DNA of 64,000 nt from Agromyces bracchium (GTDB lineage Bacteria; Actinomycetota; Actinomycetes; Actinomycetales; Microbacteriaceae): positions 1 to 64,000 of the forward strand of contig NZ_WMLB01000011.1 of NCBI RefSeq assembly GCF_009709675.1, given 5' to 3'. Below the pieces are notes generated by a model, which had not been told where the DNA came from, made no database searches, and saw nothing but the letters and a program-made list of their open reading frames with translations. A program made the position numbers and the translations under genes. Shown here piece after piece: positions 8,867-18,427 of the stretch (its first letter is position 1; each line of letters starts with the position of its first letter).

Positions 8867-9676
8867 ATGCCGGTCGGATCCATCACGCGGGGCACGACGA
8901 ACACGAACCGCCTGCGCCGCGTCGACCGCTGGATCGCCGAGCAGCCCGCGTTCCGCGGCGCCGCCGATCCGCTCGTCGTCGACCTCGGCTTCGGGGCGAG
9001 CGGGGTGACGGCGTTCGAGCTCGCCGCCCGGCTCCGCCGGACGCGACCCGACGTGCGGGTGCTCGGCCTCGAGATCGATCCGGCTCGGGTGCGGTCGGCC
9101 GATTCGCAGCTCGCGGACGTGCGCGCCGGCCGCACGCCGTTCGCCGCAGACCTGCCCGTCTCGTTCGGGCTCGGCGGCTTCGAGGTGTCCGTGCCGGGCG
9201 ATCGCCGCCCGGCCGTGATCCGGGCCTTCAACGTGCTGCGCCAGTACGACGAGGCCGACGTACCGGCGGCGTGGGCCCGCATGACCGAGCGCCTCGCGCC
9301 GGGCGGCCTGCTCGTCGAGGGCACATGCGACGAGCTCGGCCGCGTGTCGAGCTGGGCGGGCGTGACGGATGCCGGGCCGCAGACCTTCACGATCAGCCTC
9401 CGCCTCACCGGGCTCGACGCCCCGTCGGTGGTGGCCGAGCGGCTGCCGAAGGCGCTGATCCACCGCAACGTGCCCGGTGAGCGCATCCACGACCTGCTCG
9501 GGGCGCTCGACCGCGGCTGGCGCGTGCACGCGCCGCTGTCGGTGTACGGGCCGTCGCAACGCTGGATCGCCCTCGCCCGCGACCTGCGCGACGCGGGGTG
9601 GCCGGTGCGCGGCGGCGTGCGCCGCTGGCGGCTCGGCGAGCTCAGCGTCGACTGGGCGTCGGTCGCGCCGCGCTGA
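8867..9676 (+). CDS. Class I SAM-dependent methyltransferase-like protein
   Basis: 269-residue protein with a Rossmann-type methyltransferase start: [20 protein letters not shown] (motif I, residues ~36-55) and [12 protein letters not shown] (acidic end of strand 2). The later [11 protein letters not shown] and [17 protein letters not shown] resemble the region after strand 4 and the strand-5 loop. No target-recognition domain is obvious, so the substrate is unknown. Actinobacterial homologues often sit near phosphate or glycolysis genes and stay uncharacterised. GAGACT lies six bases before the ATG, a weak match to the leaderless pattern. It diverges from gpmA. Confidence 0.75.
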   Translation: MPVGSITRGTTNTNRLRRVDRWIAEQPAFRGAADPLVVDLGFGASGVTAFELAARLRRTRPDVRVLGLEIDPARVRSADSQLADVRAGRTPFAADLPVSFGLGGFEVSVPGDRRPAVIRAFNVLRQYDEADVPAAWARMTERLAPGGLLVEGTCDELGRVSSWAGVTDAGPQTFTISLRLTGLDAPSVVAERLPKALIHRNVPGERIHDLLGALDRGWRVHAPLSVYGPSQRWIALARDLRDAGWPVRGGVRRWRLGELSVDWASVAPR

Positions 9677-9713
9677 GCGGCTTCGAGCGCGCCCCCGACC
9701 TCGGGCCCCTGCC

Positions 9714-10790
9714 TCAGTCGCCGGGGAGGAGCGCGCGCGCCTCGTCGAGGCCGAGCCCGGTGGCGGTGAGGAGGTCGACGAGGTACGGCCGCATCGCGGC
9801 GAGCGTGTTGCGGTCGCCCTGCGAGCCATCGGGGAGGATCGCGACGGGGTCGAGGTGCCGGAGGATCTCGGCGAAGCCCTGCCGCGCGACGGGCTGCTGG
9901 GACACGTCGCGCAGCGACTCGTCGAACACCTCGACGGCGACCGCGATCCGGGCGACGACGTCGGCGATCTCCTCGCGAGGCTGCCCGTCGCGAAGCGACC
10001 ACTCGACCCGCCGGGCCACGATCCGCAGGTTGCGCGTCGCGAGGTCGACGCCCGAGAGCATGGCCCGCTGCCGCTCCAGGTCGAACCTGGCCCGCCGGAC
10101 GATCGGCGACAGGCGCGCGATCGCGATGCCCGAGTCGACGCTCGCGGTCCACGACTCGACCGCGGGCTGGGTGGCACGCGCCCGTGAGAGCGCTCGGCCC
10201 GCGGCATCCGCCCCACCCCCTCGGAGCGCGGCCGCGAGCTCGAGGAGCACCGCGACGTGCTCGCCCAGCAGGCGCCGGCCGTCGCGGAGCGCGGTGCGCC
10301 GCGGGTCGCGTGGGATCACCGCGGTCGCGAGCAGAGCGAACGCGCCGCCGACCACGGCGTCGAGCGTGCGGACGAACGGGCCGCCCTCAGGGGCGGGCAC
10401 GAGCATCACGAGCGAGCACTGCACGGCGGCGGCGATCGCGAACGACGCGTTGCCGGAGAGGAACCGCGCGACCGCGAGCGTCACCGCGAGCGCGAGCGCG
10501 TACTGCCAGATGCCGCTGCCTGCGACCAGCAGCAGCGCCTCGGCGAGCGCGATGCCGAGCGTCATGGCGATGACGGTCTCGAGAACGCGGATCGGTCGCG
10601 CATCGCGCACGAACCCGAGCGAGGTGATCGCGACGAGCGCCGAGATGAGCGGTTGCTCGTGCCCCACGAACAGGGAGAACGAGTACGCGGCGATCGCGGT
10701 GACGGTGATCTGCAGGATCGCCGGCAGGGAGTCGCGCAACCGGGAGAGTCGCCCGGACAGCCGGGCCGCCCCGCCGGGCGACCGGGTCAC
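9714..10790 (-). CDS. FUSC-family (aromatic acid exporter-like) membrane protein
   Basis: 358-residue protein with about six closely packed transmembrane segments in the first half ([65 protein letters not shown]) and a soluble helical C-terminal half with Arg-rich stretches ([15 protein letters not shown]). This matches the FUSC/ArAE exporter-like families. The substrate is not predictable. GTG at 10790 overlaps the stop of the upstream ygfZ-like gene (GTGA), so it is coupled to an operon of four genes running small membrane protein, nitrobindin, YgfZ, FUSC. Confidence 0.75.
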   Translation of the reverse strand: MTRSPGGAARLSGRLSRLRDSLPAILQITVTAIAAYSFSLFVGHEQPLISALVAITSLGFVRDARPIRVLETVIAMTLGIALAEALLLVAGSGIWQYALALAVTLAVARFLSGNASFAIAAAVQCSLVMLVPAPEGGPFVRTLDAVVGGAFALLATAVIPRDPRRTALRDGRRLLGEHVAVLLELAAALRGGGADAAGRALSRARATQPAVESWTASVDSGIAIARLSPIVRRARFDLERQRAMLSGVDLATRNLRIVARRVEWSLRDGQPREEIADVVARIAVAVEVFDESLRDVSQQPVARQGFAEILRHLDPVAILPDGSQGDRNTLAAMRPYLVDLLTATGLGLDEARALLPGD

Positions 10791-11932
10791 GGGCGGATGC
10801 CGAGCCTCGGGAGGCGCGGCACCTCGACCGCGGCCGCGGCACCCGCCGGCACGATCTCGACCTGCGCCGCGGCGACGTCGATGCCGTGGCTCTCGACGAT
10901 GAGTTCGAGGTCGGCCGGGACGGACCGCTTGATGACGGCGAGGGCGATCGGGCCGAGCTCGTGGTGCATGGCCGCCGACGTGATGGCGCCGACCACCCGT
11001 CGTTCCGGCTCCTCCCCCTGCGCGGGCTCGGGCCGGACCTTGCGGCCGACGACCTGGTCGCCCGGCTTCGGCAGGATCGTGTCGCTGCCGTCGAGGTGCA
11101 GCATCACGAGACGACGCGGCGGCCGGCCGAGGTTCACGACCTTCGCCACCGTCTCCTGGCCGCGATAGCAGCCCTTGTGCAGGTCGACCGCGCTGCGGAG
11201 CCAGTCGAGCTCGTGCGGAAGCGTGCGGTCGTCGACCTCGGTCGCGGAGCGCGGGCGCCACGCGGCGACCCGGAGCGCCTCGAGCGCGAGCGCGCCGGCG
11301 ACCTCGACCGTGCCCGCGCGCGCCGCGGCGGCGAAGTCGGCGAGCGATTCCCGCGGCACGATGGCCTCGACGTAGCGCCAGTCCGCTCCCGCGTGGCCGA
11401 GCTCGGGCGCGTAGCCGTACCCGTCGGGGAGGACCTGCCGCCACGGGTCGCGCCAGACGAGCGCGCCCTCCGGAAGCCCGACCGGGAACCCGTCGCCGCG
11501 CGGCATCGCCCCGACGACGGCGAACGCGTCGCTCACGTCGGCGACCTCGACGCGCAGCATGAACCGCATGCGGTCGAGCCAGCTGGCGAGCGCGGGAGCC
11601 GCATCGCCCTCGAGCACGAGCCAGGTGCGCTCGCCGTCGTCGACGACGTGCACGGCGTGCTCGACGTGCCCTCCGGCGTCGAGGAAGAGCGCCTCGGCGC
11701 TCTCGCCGGGCGCGAGGTGGTCGAGCGCCCGACTGGCCATGGAGTTCAGCCACGACCGCCGGTCGGGTCCGGTGACGGTGATGACTCCCCGGTTCGACAG
11801 GTCGACGATCGCACGACCCTCCTCGAGGCGGCGCTGCTCGACCATCGGGTTGCCGTAGTGCGCGGCGACGCCCGCGTCGGGCGGGTCGCCGACGACCGCG
11901 CCGGGCAGGGCGAGGAACGGCGAGCCGGTCAT
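10787..11932 (-). CDS. ygfZ: YgfZ/GcvT-like folate-binding protein
   Basis: 381-residue member of the YgfZ family, tetrahydrofolate-dependent proteins that help build or repair some iron-sulphur enzymes. The family hallmark K-G-C-Y-x-G-Q-E is intact ([14 protein letters not shown], Cys near residue 260). The GcvT-like fold is visible earlier ([20 protein letters not shown]) and a C-terminal barrel follows. ATG at 11932 shares one base with the stop of the nitrobindin gene (TGATG), and its own stop overlaps the FUSC gene. Pairing with a heme-binding nitrobindin-like protein is common in actinobacteria. Confidence 0.9.
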   Translation of the reverse strand: MTGSPFLALPGAVVGDPPDAGVAAHYGNPMVEQRRLEEGRAIVDLSNRGVITVTGPDRRSWLNSMASRALDHLAPGESAEALFLDAGGHVEHAVHVVDDGERTWLVLEGDAAPALASWLDRMRFMLRVEVADVSDAFAVVGAMPRGDGFPVGLPEGALVWRDPWRQVLPDGYGYAPELGHAGADWRYVEAIVPRESLADFAAAARAGTVEVAGALALEALRVAAWRPRSATEVDDRTLPHELDWLRSAVDLHKGCYRGQETVAKVVNLGRPPRRLVMLHLDGSDTILPKPGDQVVGRKVRPEPAQGEEPERRVVGAITSAAMHHELGPIALAVIKRSVPADLELIVESHGIDVAAAQVEIVPAGAAAAVEVPRLPRLGIRP

Positions 11933-12540
11933 CAGTCGACCTTCGCGAGCCGGGCCGACGCGTGCGTGCGCAGGTCCTGGCCGAGCGCCGCGATGTCCCA
12001 CGCCCACAGCAGGTGGTTCTCGACGAGTCCGTACAGCCGCGTCGCCGCCGCGTACTCCTTCGCGCCGGCGGTGCGCATGACCGCATCGGTCGCGAGGTCG
12101 ATGCGCGGACCCTTGACCTGGCCGAGGTACAGCTCGCTCACCCCGCCGGGGTGCACGATCCCGACCTCGAGGTCGAACCCGCCGGCGTCGTTGCGCAACG
12201 TCTCGACGGCCTCGGCGTCGGCGAAGCGCGTCGCGCCGACCGCGGGCAGCAATGCCGGCCCCTGGTCGCCCTCGCCGAGCGGGCGCGCGAGCCGCCAGTA
12301 GCCGGTCTCCGCGGCGAGCGGCGTGGGCTCGCCGTCATCCGTCGTCGGGAACAGCCAGGTGTACGAGGTGTAGTTGAGGTACGGAAGTCCGTCGTGGCTG
12401 AAGCTCACGCGCTGCCCGAACTCGTGGGTGACCGAACCGTCGCCGATGGCGTAGTCGATCACGCCGGAACCCTCCCAGACTCCGATGAGCCAGGAGAGCG
12501 GAACGAGCTCCGCGGGGAGGTCGACCGGAAGTTCGATCAC
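11932..12540 (-). CDS. Nitrobindin-like heme-binding beta-barrel protein (FABP-like)
   Basis: 202-residue cytosolic protein of the nitrobindin/THAP4-like family, ten-stranded beta-barrels that bind ferric heme and react with NO or peroxynitrite. [14 protein letters not shown] near residue 17 carries the G-x-W-x-G-x-G signature, and a conserved C-terminal His, the likely proximal heme ligand, is in LRTHASARL (about residue 195). GTG at 12540 starts three bases after the stop of a 38-codon gene, so translation is probably coupled. The enzymatic role in this organism is unproven. Confidence 0.85.
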   Translation of the reverse strand: MIELPVDLPAELVPLSWLIGVWEGSGVIDYAIGDGSVTHEFGQRVSFSHDGLPYLNYTSYTWLFPTTDDGEPTPLAAETGYWRLARPLGEGDQGPALLPAVGATRFADAEAVETLRNDAGGFDLEVGIVHPGGVSELYLGQVKGPRIDLATDAVMRTAGAKEYAAATRLYGLVENHLLWAWDIAALGQDLRTHASARLAKVD

Positions 12541-12543
12541 GGT

Positions 12544-12660
12544 CTAGCGCTGCCCCTTGAAGAGCTTGTAGACGACGACGCCGCTGATCCAGGCGATCGT
12601 GAGGCTCGCGAGACCGAGCAGGCCGATGAAGAAGAGTTCGAGCGCGAGCAGCGAGGACAT
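12544..12660 (-). CDS. 38-residue single-span membrane protein
   Basis: A short open frame coding for [18 protein letters not shown]... and ending in the basic tail VYKLFKGQR. Almost all of it is one or two hydrophobic helices. It lies three bases upstream of the nitrobindin gene in the same direction. The ATG is preceded by TAGACT and exactly six bases, the leaderless promoter spacing found at many genes here. This argues that it is a real gene and the first of the four-gene operon. Function unknown; it could tether a partner or help regulate the operon. Confidence 0.7.
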   Translation of the reverse strand: MSSLLALELFFIGLLGLASLTIAWISGVVVYKLFKGQR

Positions 12661-12666
12661 GGTGCG

Positions 12667-12672
12667 AGTCTA
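12667..12672 (-). promoter_or_regulatory. -10 hexamer TAGACT for the small membrane protein operon
   Basis: Minus-strand TAGACT, six bases, then the ATG of the 38-residue gene. It would drive the small protein-nitrobindin-ygfZ-FUSC operon. Confidence 0.55.
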
Positions 12673-12680
12673 CCCGGTGC

Positions 12681-13016
12681 TCAGCCGACGACCGGCAGCA
12701 GCGCGAGCGCCCCGACGGCCACCGGAACGACCGCTCCGGCGATCGACGCGCTGGCCCGTCCGACGTACCCGTGGGGCCTCCGCGACGCGAGCTGCAGCAG
12801 CAGCGCCGCGATGACGGATGCCGCGAACACCATGCCGAGGACGCCCAGTGCGGCGTACGGGCCGGCGTCGTGGAACCAGACCCGCGTGCCCGACCAGGCG
12901 AGGCCGACGACCACGGCCGTGCCCGCCGCGGAGATCAGCCACACGATCGGGACCGACCACCGCGCGAGGCCCGTCGCCGGCGCTCCTGCGTCGTCCTGCG
13001 TCACGTCGATCCCCAT
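12681..13016 (-). CDS. Hypothetical membrane protein, three to four helices
   Basis: 111-residue protein with a short acidic N-terminus and hydrophobic segments at about residues 20-42 ([20 protein letters not shown]), 52-77 ([20 protein letters not shown]) and 90-110 ([19 protein letters not shown]). No known domain is recognised. It ends 21 bases before the ATG of the small membrane protein gene and reads in the same direction, so it may belong upstream in that operon, although that operon appears to have its own promoter. It diverges from glnR, with about 60 bases between. No function is assigned. Confidence 0.65.
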   Translation of the reverse strand: MGIDVTQDDAGAPATGLARWSVPIVWLISAAGTAVVVGLAWSGTRVWFHDAGPYAALGVLGMVFAASVIAALLLQLASRRPHGYVGRASASIAGAVVPVAVGALALLPVVG

Positions 13017-13077
13017 CTCGCCATCCGCCGTACGGCGTCCCGTAGTATTGACCGCACCTTACTACTGGAGGGTGTGC

Positions 13078-13767
13078 GTGGCGCAGCTGCTGATCCTGAC
13101 GCCGGCAGCAAACGAAGACGTTCTCCCGGCCCTGTCTCTCCTGACGCATCGGGTGCGCGTGATTCCGGCGTCCCCCGATCAACTCGTGCGCGCTCCCGAG
13201 GCCGACCTGGTCTTCCTCGACGCCCGGACCAACCTCGCCGGGGCGAAGGCGCTCGCACAGATCCTGCGCACGACCGGCCTCTCGGTTCCGCTGATCCTCG
13301 TCGTGACCGAGGGCGGGCTGACCGCGGTGACCTCCGACTGGGGCGTCGACGACGTGATCCTCGAGCAGGCGGGCCCCGCCGAGATCGACGCACGGATCCG
13401 GCTCGCCCTCGGGCGAGCGCAGGCGGCGCAGCCGGCCGAGCGCATCCAGACCTCCGGCGTGGTGATCGACGAGGCGAGCTACTCCGCCAAGGTCCACGGC
13501 CGCACGCTCGACCTCACCTACAAGGAGTTCGAGCTGCTCCGCTTCCTGGCGGCGCACCCGTCGCGGGTGTTCACGCGCGAGCAGCTGCTCAGCGAGGTCT
13601 GGGGCTACGACTACTTCGGCGGCACGCGCACCGTCGACGTGCACGTCCGACGGCTCCGCGCGAAGCTCGGCGACCTCGACAGCCTGATCGGCACGGTGCG
13701 CAACGTCGGCTACCGCTTCAACGTCCACGAGGAGGACGAGCAGGACGCGAACGTCACCGCCCGGTGA
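13078..13767 (+). CDS. glnR: GlnR-type OmpR-family nitrogen regulator
   Basis: 229-residue orphan response-regulator-like protein. The N-terminal receiver-like domain carries motifs I associate with Gln[33 protein letters not shown] and [15 protein letters not shown]. The C-terminal winged helix is typical ([45 protein letters not shown]). GlnR controls nitrogen assimilation genes in actinobacteria and acts without a dedicated kinase, consistent with no kinase gene beside it. GTG at 13078 has GGAGGG five bases upstream; an in-frame GTG at 13072 is the alternative. ppk1 follows 45 bases later on the same strand. Confidence 0.9.
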   Translation: MAQLLILTPAANEDVLPALSLLTHRVRVIPASPDQLVRAPEADLVFLDARTNLAGAKALAQILRTTGLSVPLILVVTEGGLTAVTSDWGVDDVILEQAGPAEIDARIRLALGRAQAAQPAERIQTSGVVIDEASYSAKVHGRTLDLTYKEFELLRFLAAHPSRVFTREQLLSEVWGYDYFGGTRTVDVHVRRLRAKLGDLDSLIGTVRNVGYRFNVHEEDEQDANVTAR

Positions 13768-13812
13768 CCTGCGCTTCACCACCGCGTCGCGGCCCGGTGG
13801 CATGATGTGTGG

Positions 13813-16011
13813 ATGACTGCGGAGAGCACCCTCGACGAAAACCGCACCGCGAGCGACTTCGACGACGACTTCGAGCCGCTCGACATCGACGGCGCGCCCG
13901 AACTCCTCGCCGAGCGCTACCTCGACCGCGAACTCAGCTGGCTGGCCTTCAACCAGCGCGTCCTCGAACTCGCCGAGGACCCCCGGCTGCCCGTGCTCGA
14001 ACGCGCGAACTTCCTCGCGATCTTCGCGTCGAACCTCGACGAGTTCTTCATGGTCCGCGTCGCGGGCCTGAAGCGCCGCATCAACACCGGCCTCGCCGTC
14101 CCGACGAACGTGGGGCGCACGCCCCACGAGGTGCTCGGCGACATCTCGCAGAAGGCGCACGAGCTGCAGTCGCGCCATGCCGCCGCGTACCAGGAGCTCG
14201 TCAAGCCGGCGCTGGCCGAAGCCGGCATCCGCATCGTCTCGTGGGCTGAACTCGACGAGTCGCACCGGGAGCACCTGCACGGGTACTTCAGCTCGCAGAT
14301 CTTCCCCGTGCTCATGCCGCTCGCGGTCGACCCCGCGCACCCGTTCCCGTACATCTCCGGCCTGTCGCTCAACCTCTCCGTCCGCGTGCGCAACAGCCGG
14401 ACGGGGCGGCAGGAGTTCGCTCGCGTCAAGGTGCCGCAGATGCTCCCGCGGTTCGTGCGCGTCGACCCGACCGAGTCGGTCGAGGACGCGCGCTACATCG
14501 CACTCGAGGAGCTCATCTCGAACCACCTCGGCGACCTGTTCCCGGGAATGGAGGTCCTCGACCACCACGTGTTCCGCGTCACCCGCAACGAGGACGTGGA
14601 GATCGAGGAGGACGAGACCGAGAACCTGATCAAGGCGCTCGAGAAGGAACTGCTGCGTCGGCGGTTCGGCCCTCCGATCCGGCTCGAGATCTCCGACGAC
14701 ATGGACGAGGTCACCCTCGGCCTCCTGGTCCGCGAGCTGGATGTCACGGAGCAGGAGGTCTACACCCTGCCCTCGCCGCTCGACCTCGGCGGGCTCTTCG
14801 ACCTCGCGCGCATCGACCGGCCCGAGCTGCACTACCCGACGCACGTGCCGACCACCAATGTGCAGCTGCAGCCGTCGGAGCCGAACCGGCAGGCCGACAT
14901 CTTCGCCGCGGTCGCCGACAAGGACGTGCTGCTGCACCATCCGTACGAGTCGTTCGCGACGAGCGTGCAGGCCTTCCTCGAGCAGGCGGCCGCCGACCCC
15001 GACGTCCTCGCCATCAAGCAGACGCTCTACCGGACGTCGGGCGACAGCCCGATCGTCGAGGCGCTGATCGACGCCGCCGAGTCGGGCAAGCAGGTCCTCG
15101 CGCTCGTCGAGATCAAGGCGCGCTTCGACGAGGCGGCGAACATCACGTGGGCGCGGAAGCTCGAGAAGGCCGGCGTGCACGTCGTCTACGGGCTCGTCGG
15201 GCTGAAGACGCACTGCAAGCTCGCGCTCGTCATCCGCCAGGAGAAGGACGGCCTCAAGCACTACAGCCACATCGGCACGGGCAACTACAACCCGAAGACC
15301 AGCCGCATCTACGAGGACCTCGGCCTGCTCACCGCCGACGACCAGGTCGGCAAGGACCTCACCCGCCTCTTCAACGAGCTGTCCGGCTACGCGATCGAGA
15401 AGAAGTTCAAGCGCCTGCTCGTCGCACCCCTGCATCTCCGGAAGGGGCTCCTCAAGCTCATCGCGCAGGAGACGCGGAACGCGCAGGAGGGCAAGCCCGC
15501 CGGCATCCGGATCAAGGTCAACTCGATGGTCGACGAGGCCATCATCGACGCGCTCTACCGCGCGTCGAACGAGGGCGTGCCCGTGGAGGTGTGGGTGCGC
15601 GGCATCTGCAGCCTGCGTCCCGGCATCCCCGGACTGAGCGAGAACATCCGGGTCCGATCCATCCTCGGCCGCTACCTCGAGCATTCGCGCATCTTCTCGT
15701 TCCGGAACGACGGCGACCCCGTCGTCTACATCGGTTCGGCCGACATGATGCACCGCAACCTCGACCGGCGGGTCGAGGCACTGGTGCGTCTCACCGACCC
15801 CGACCACGTGAACGCGATCGCCGAGCTCTTCGACGAGGCCATGGACGAGCACACGGCGTCGTGGTGGCTCGCCGGCGACGGGACCTGGACCCGGCACTCG
15901 ACGGACGACGCCGGCCGTCCGCTCGACGACCTCCAGCACCTCCGCATCCAGCGCGTCGCGCAGCGCTCCAAGCGGGTGGCCCAGCGAGCGACGCGAGCGG
16001 CGCGCCGATGA
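13813..16011 (+). CDS. ppk1: Polyphosphate kinase 1
   Basis: 732-residue PPK1 that makes polyphosphate from ATP. N domain starts [19 protein letters not shown], followed by the head domain ([20 protein letters not shown]) and two phospholipase-D-like domains. The autophosphorylated His lies in [12 protein letters not shown] near residue 466, followed by [20 protein letters not shown]; the second catalytic His region is in [15 protein letters not shown]. Length and order are normal. ATG at 13813 is chosen; CATGAT six bases upstream resembles the leaderless pattern. The stop overlaps the next start in ATGA, coupling it to the Nudix-phosphatase gene. Confidence 0.97.
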   Translation: MTAESTLDENRTASDFDDDFEPLDIDGAPELLAERYLDRELSWLAFNQRVLELAEDPRLPVLERANFLAIFASNLDEFFMVRVAGLKRRINTGLAVPTNVGRTPHEVLGDISQKAHELQSRHAAAYQELVKPALAEAGIRIVSWAELDESHREHLHGYFSSQIFPVLMPLAVDPAHPFPYISGLSLNLSVRVRNSRTGRQEFARVKVPQMLPRFVRVDPTESVEDARYIALEELISNHLGDLFPGMEVLDHHVFRVTRNEDVEIEEDETENLIKALEKELLRRRFGPPIRLEISDDMDEVTLGLLVRELDVTEQEVYTLPSPLDLGGLFDLARIDRPELHYPTHVPTTNVQLQPSEPNRQADIFAAVADKDVLLHHPYESFATSVQAFLEQAAADPDVLAIKQTLYRTSGDSPIVEALIDAAESGKQVLALVEIKARFDEAANITWARKLEKAGVHVVYGLVGLKTHCKLALVIRQEKDGLKHYSHIGTGNYNPKTSRIYEDLGLLTADDQVGKDLTRLFNELSGYAIEKKFKRLLVAPLHLRKGLLKLIAQETRNAQEGKPAGIRIKVNSMVDEAIIDALYRASNEGVPVEVWVRGICSLRPGIPGLSENIRVRSILGRYLEHSRIFSFRNDGDPVVYIGSADMMHRNLDRRVEALVRLTDPDHVNAIAELFDEAMDEHTASWWLAGDGTWTRHSTDDAGRPLDDLQHLRIQRVAQRSKRVAQRATRAARR

Positions 16012-16952
16012 GCCAGGTCGCCACCGCCGTCTACGCGGCCGGCGCCATCTGCTGGCGCGTCATCGACGGGCGCATCCACGTGCTCGTGGTGCACCGTACG
16101 GTCCACGGCGACGTGACGATCCCGAAGGGCAAGGTCGACCCGGGCGAGACCCTGCCGCAGACGGCCGTCCGGGAGATCGCGGAGGAGACCGGCCTCGCCG
16201 TCGCCCTCGGCGTGCCCGTCGGCGTCTCGCGGTACCCGCTCCCCTCCGGACGCGAGAAGATCGTGCACTACTGGGCGGCGGAGGTCACCGAGAAGGCCGT
16301 GCAGGCGTCGACGTTCCGGCCGAACGCCGAGATCGCCGCGCTCGAGTGGGTCACGATCAAGCGTGCGCGCGGGTACCTCACCTATGGTCCGGACCGCGAG
16401 ATCCTCGACAACTTCTCCGCCCTCGTCGACCAGGGCGTCACCGAGACGTTCGCGCTCATCGTGCTCCGGCACGGCAAGGCCCAGACGCGGTCGTCGTGGA
16501 AGGGCGAGGACACGGCGCGCCCGCTCGTCGAGCGCGGCGTGCAGCAGGCTGCCGCACTCGTCGACACGGTCATGGCGTGGAATCCGAAGAAGATCGTCTC
16601 GAGCCCGGCCGTGCGGTGCGTGACCACCGTCGCCCCGCTCTCGGCGCGGACCGGGATCACCGTCAAGCGCGACGAGGGCATCAGCCAGGACGCCTGGGAG
16701 GCCGGCAACGACGAGGTGCGCCGCGTCATCGGCAAGCGGGTGCGGGTCGGCAAGACGGCCGTGATCTGCGGTCACGGTCCGGTGATGCCCGAGATGATGC
16801 GCGAGATCGCGCTCGCCACCGGCACACCGCTCGGCTCGTACGTGACGGATGCCGCGAGCCTCGAGGTCGGCGCGTTCAGCGTCGTGCACCTCTCCTCCTC
16901 CAACCCGTCGTCGGGCATCATCGCGATCGAGACGCACGCGCCCACCGCCTGA
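16008..16952 (+). CDS. Nudix hydrolase fused to histidine phosphatase (MutT1-like)
   Basis: 314-residue two-domain protein. The N-terminal Nudix domain (~1-140) has a complete Nudix box, [20 protein letters not shown], ending GLAV. The C-terminal domain (~145-314) is a histidine phosphatase with [13 protein letters not shown] and a distal His in [12 protein letters not shown]. The same architecture occurs in mycobacterial MutT1, which hydrolyses 8-oxo-dGTP and diadenosine polyphosphates. Coupling to ppk1 through ATGA suggests a link to polyphosphate or nucleotide-polyphosphate turnover. The exact substrate is inferred. Confidence 0.9.
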   Translation: MSQVATAVYAAGAICWRVIDGRIHVLVVHRTVHGDVTIPKGKVDPGETLPQTAVREIAEETGLAVALGVPVGVSRYPLPSGREKIVHYWAAEVTEKAVQASTFRPNAEIAALEWVTIKRARGYLTYGPDREILDNFSALVDQGVTETFALIVLRHGKAQTRSSWKGEDTARPLVERGVQQAAALVDTVMAWNPKKIVSSPAVRCVTTVAPLSARTGITVKRDEGISQDAWEAGNDEVRRVIGKRVRVGKTAVICGHGPVMPEMMREIALATGTPLGSYVTDAASLEVGAFSVVHLSSSNPSSGIIAIETHAPTA

Positions 16953-17019
16953 ACAGCCGCCGTGGGCGGTTCGAGTCGCAGGGGATGCGCAGGTTCCGCA
17001 CACCCCCACGACCGCGAGT

Positions 17020-17063
17020 GTTCACCGTTCGTTCACCTGACTCGGTTTCGATGTTCACCGAAC
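17020..17063 (+). promoter_or_regulatory. PHO box array upstream of pstS1
   Basis: GTTCACC occurs at 17020, 17031 and 17053, that is in 11-bp register with one degenerate unit in between. Direct repeats of this heptamer every 11 bp are the recognised binding pattern for PhoP/RegX3-type regulators in actinobacteria. It lies about 90 bases before the pstS1 GTG. Confidence 0.85.
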
Positions 17064-17146
17064 CCGGCGTCCAGCCCGGCCCGCACCGGTCGCCTCCCGC
17101 CGCTCTCGACTTCCCCGAATCTCCCGAACCTCCCCGAAGGGTCCCC

Positions 17147-18238
17147 GTGAACCGCATGCGTCCGCTCGCGGCCGTCGCGATCGCCGTCGTCGCCGCATCC
17201 GTCCTCTCCTCCTGCGCCGTCAACGAGATGGAGGTCGGCGATACGGGGTCGACCCTCGAGGGCTACGTGGTGGGCGCCGGCTCATCGGCGCAGGGCGCCG
17301 CGCAGCAGTCGTGGATCGCGGCGTTCCAGACCGACCACCCGCGGGTCACCGTCGACTACGACCCGGCGGGCTCGGGCGCGGGCCGCGACACGTTCATGGA
17401 GGGCGCGAGCGACTTCGCCGGGTCGGATCGCGCCTACACCCCGGACGAACTCGAAGACGGCGGCTTCGGCCGCTGCGCACCGGACTCAACGGTCATCGAA
17501 CTGCCCCTGTACATCTCCCCGATCGCCGTGGTGTTCCGCCTGGACGACATCGACACGCTGAACCTCGACGCTGCGACGATCGCGGGCATCTTCGCCGGCG
17601 ATATCACCGACTGGGACGATCCGGCGATCGCCGCGACGAACCCCGGGGTGGCGCTTCCCGACCTCCCCATCACGGCGGTGCACCGCTCCGACGATTCCGG
17701 CACGACCGAGAACTTCACCGAGTACCTGCACGCCACTGCACCCGAGGTCTGGGAATGGGAGGCCGACGGCGTGTGGCCGTTCTCGGGCGGTGAGGCGGCC
17801 CAGGGGAACTCGGGCGTGGTCGACACGGTCGGCAACGGCGTGGGGACCATCGGCTACGCCGACGCATCCCGGGCCGGAGGCCTCGGCACGGCGGCGGTCC
17901 GCGTCGGCGAGGAGTTCGCCTCGTTCTCGCCAGAGGCGGCCGCGGCGATCGTCGACGCGTCGCCGCTCGAGGAGGGGCGAGCCGACGGCGACCTGGCCGT
18001 CAGCATCGATCGCACCACCGAGCAGGCCGGTGTCTACCCGATCGTCCTCGTCAGCTACCTCATCGCCTGCGAGCAGTACGCCTCGCCGCGGAACGTCGAG
18101 GTCGTTCGGGAGTACCTGACGTACATCGCGAGCGAAGAGGGCCAGCAGGCGGCCGCCGACGGGGCCGGATCGGCGCCGATCTCGGAGTCGATGCGCGAGC
18201 GCGCCATGCAGGCGATCGAGTCCATCAGGGCAGAGTGA
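17147..18238 (+). CDS. pstS: Phosphate-binding lipoprotein PstS, copy 1
   Basis: 363-residue high-affinity phosphate-binding lipoprotein feeding PstCAB. Lipobox SVLSSC with Cys at residue 23. The ligand-binding signatures are present: VVGAGSSAQGAAQQSW, DYDPAGSGAGRDTFMEGA, DFAGSDRAYT, and HRSDDSGTTENFTEYL. GTG at 17147 is preceded by GAAGGG. It is about two-thirds identical by eye to the next gene, so the two are a tandem duplication; this copy has more scattered substitutions. It has its own PHO box array upstream and no clear terminator behind it. Confidence 0.96.
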   Translation: MNRMRPLAAVAIAVVAASVLSSCAVNEMEVGDTGSTLEGYVVGAGSSAQGAAQQSWIAAFQTDHPRVTVDYDPAGSGAGRDTFMEGASDFAGSDRAYTPDELEDGGFGRCAPDSTVIELPLYISPIAVVFRLDDIDTLNLDAATIAGIFAGDITDWDDPAIAATNPGVALPDLPITAVHRSDDSGTTENFTEYLHATAPEVWEWEADGVWPFSGGEAAQGNSGVVDTVGNGVGTIGYADASRAGGLGTAAVRVGEEFASFSPEAAAAIVDASPLEEGRADGDLAVSIDRTTEQAGVYPIVLVSYLIACEQYASPRNVEVVREYLTYIASEEGQQAAADGAGSAPISESMRERAMQAIESIRAE

Positions 18239-18303
18239 CGGCGCGCCGACGGTCGGCCGAGCGTCGCCCGTCACGGCGGACTCACAGCAGGGGCATCCCG
18301 GCC

Positions 18304-18336
18304 GGTCAGACCCAGTTCACCTTCCGTTCACCGCCG
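18304..18336 (+). promoter_or_regulatory. PHO box array upstream of pstS2
   Basis: GTTCACC at 18315 and at 18326, exactly 11 bp apart, with a weaker unit GGTCAGA at 18304. It gives the second pstS copy independent phosphate control about 95 bases before its start. TAGCGT at 18364-18369 is a possible -10 element. Confidence 0.85.
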
Positions 18337-18427
18337 TGGGGGACGCTCGTCACGCACGCTGGTTAGCGTCGCAGGCGGGTCGGCACCCGGCCCCACCTCC
18401 TGCAATCGAACCCCGGAAGGGAATCAC

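Noticed and set aside
10791-12086. N-terminal extension of the FUSC gene to 12086
   Set aside because: The extension is an out-of-frame reading of ygfZ; the GTG at 10790 in a GTGA overlap starts the real gene.
12670-15939. 1089-codon minus-strand open frame
   Set aside because: It runs antisense through glnR and ppk1, is full of Arg/Val/Asp/His from reversed GC-rich codons and matches no family; it is a shadow.
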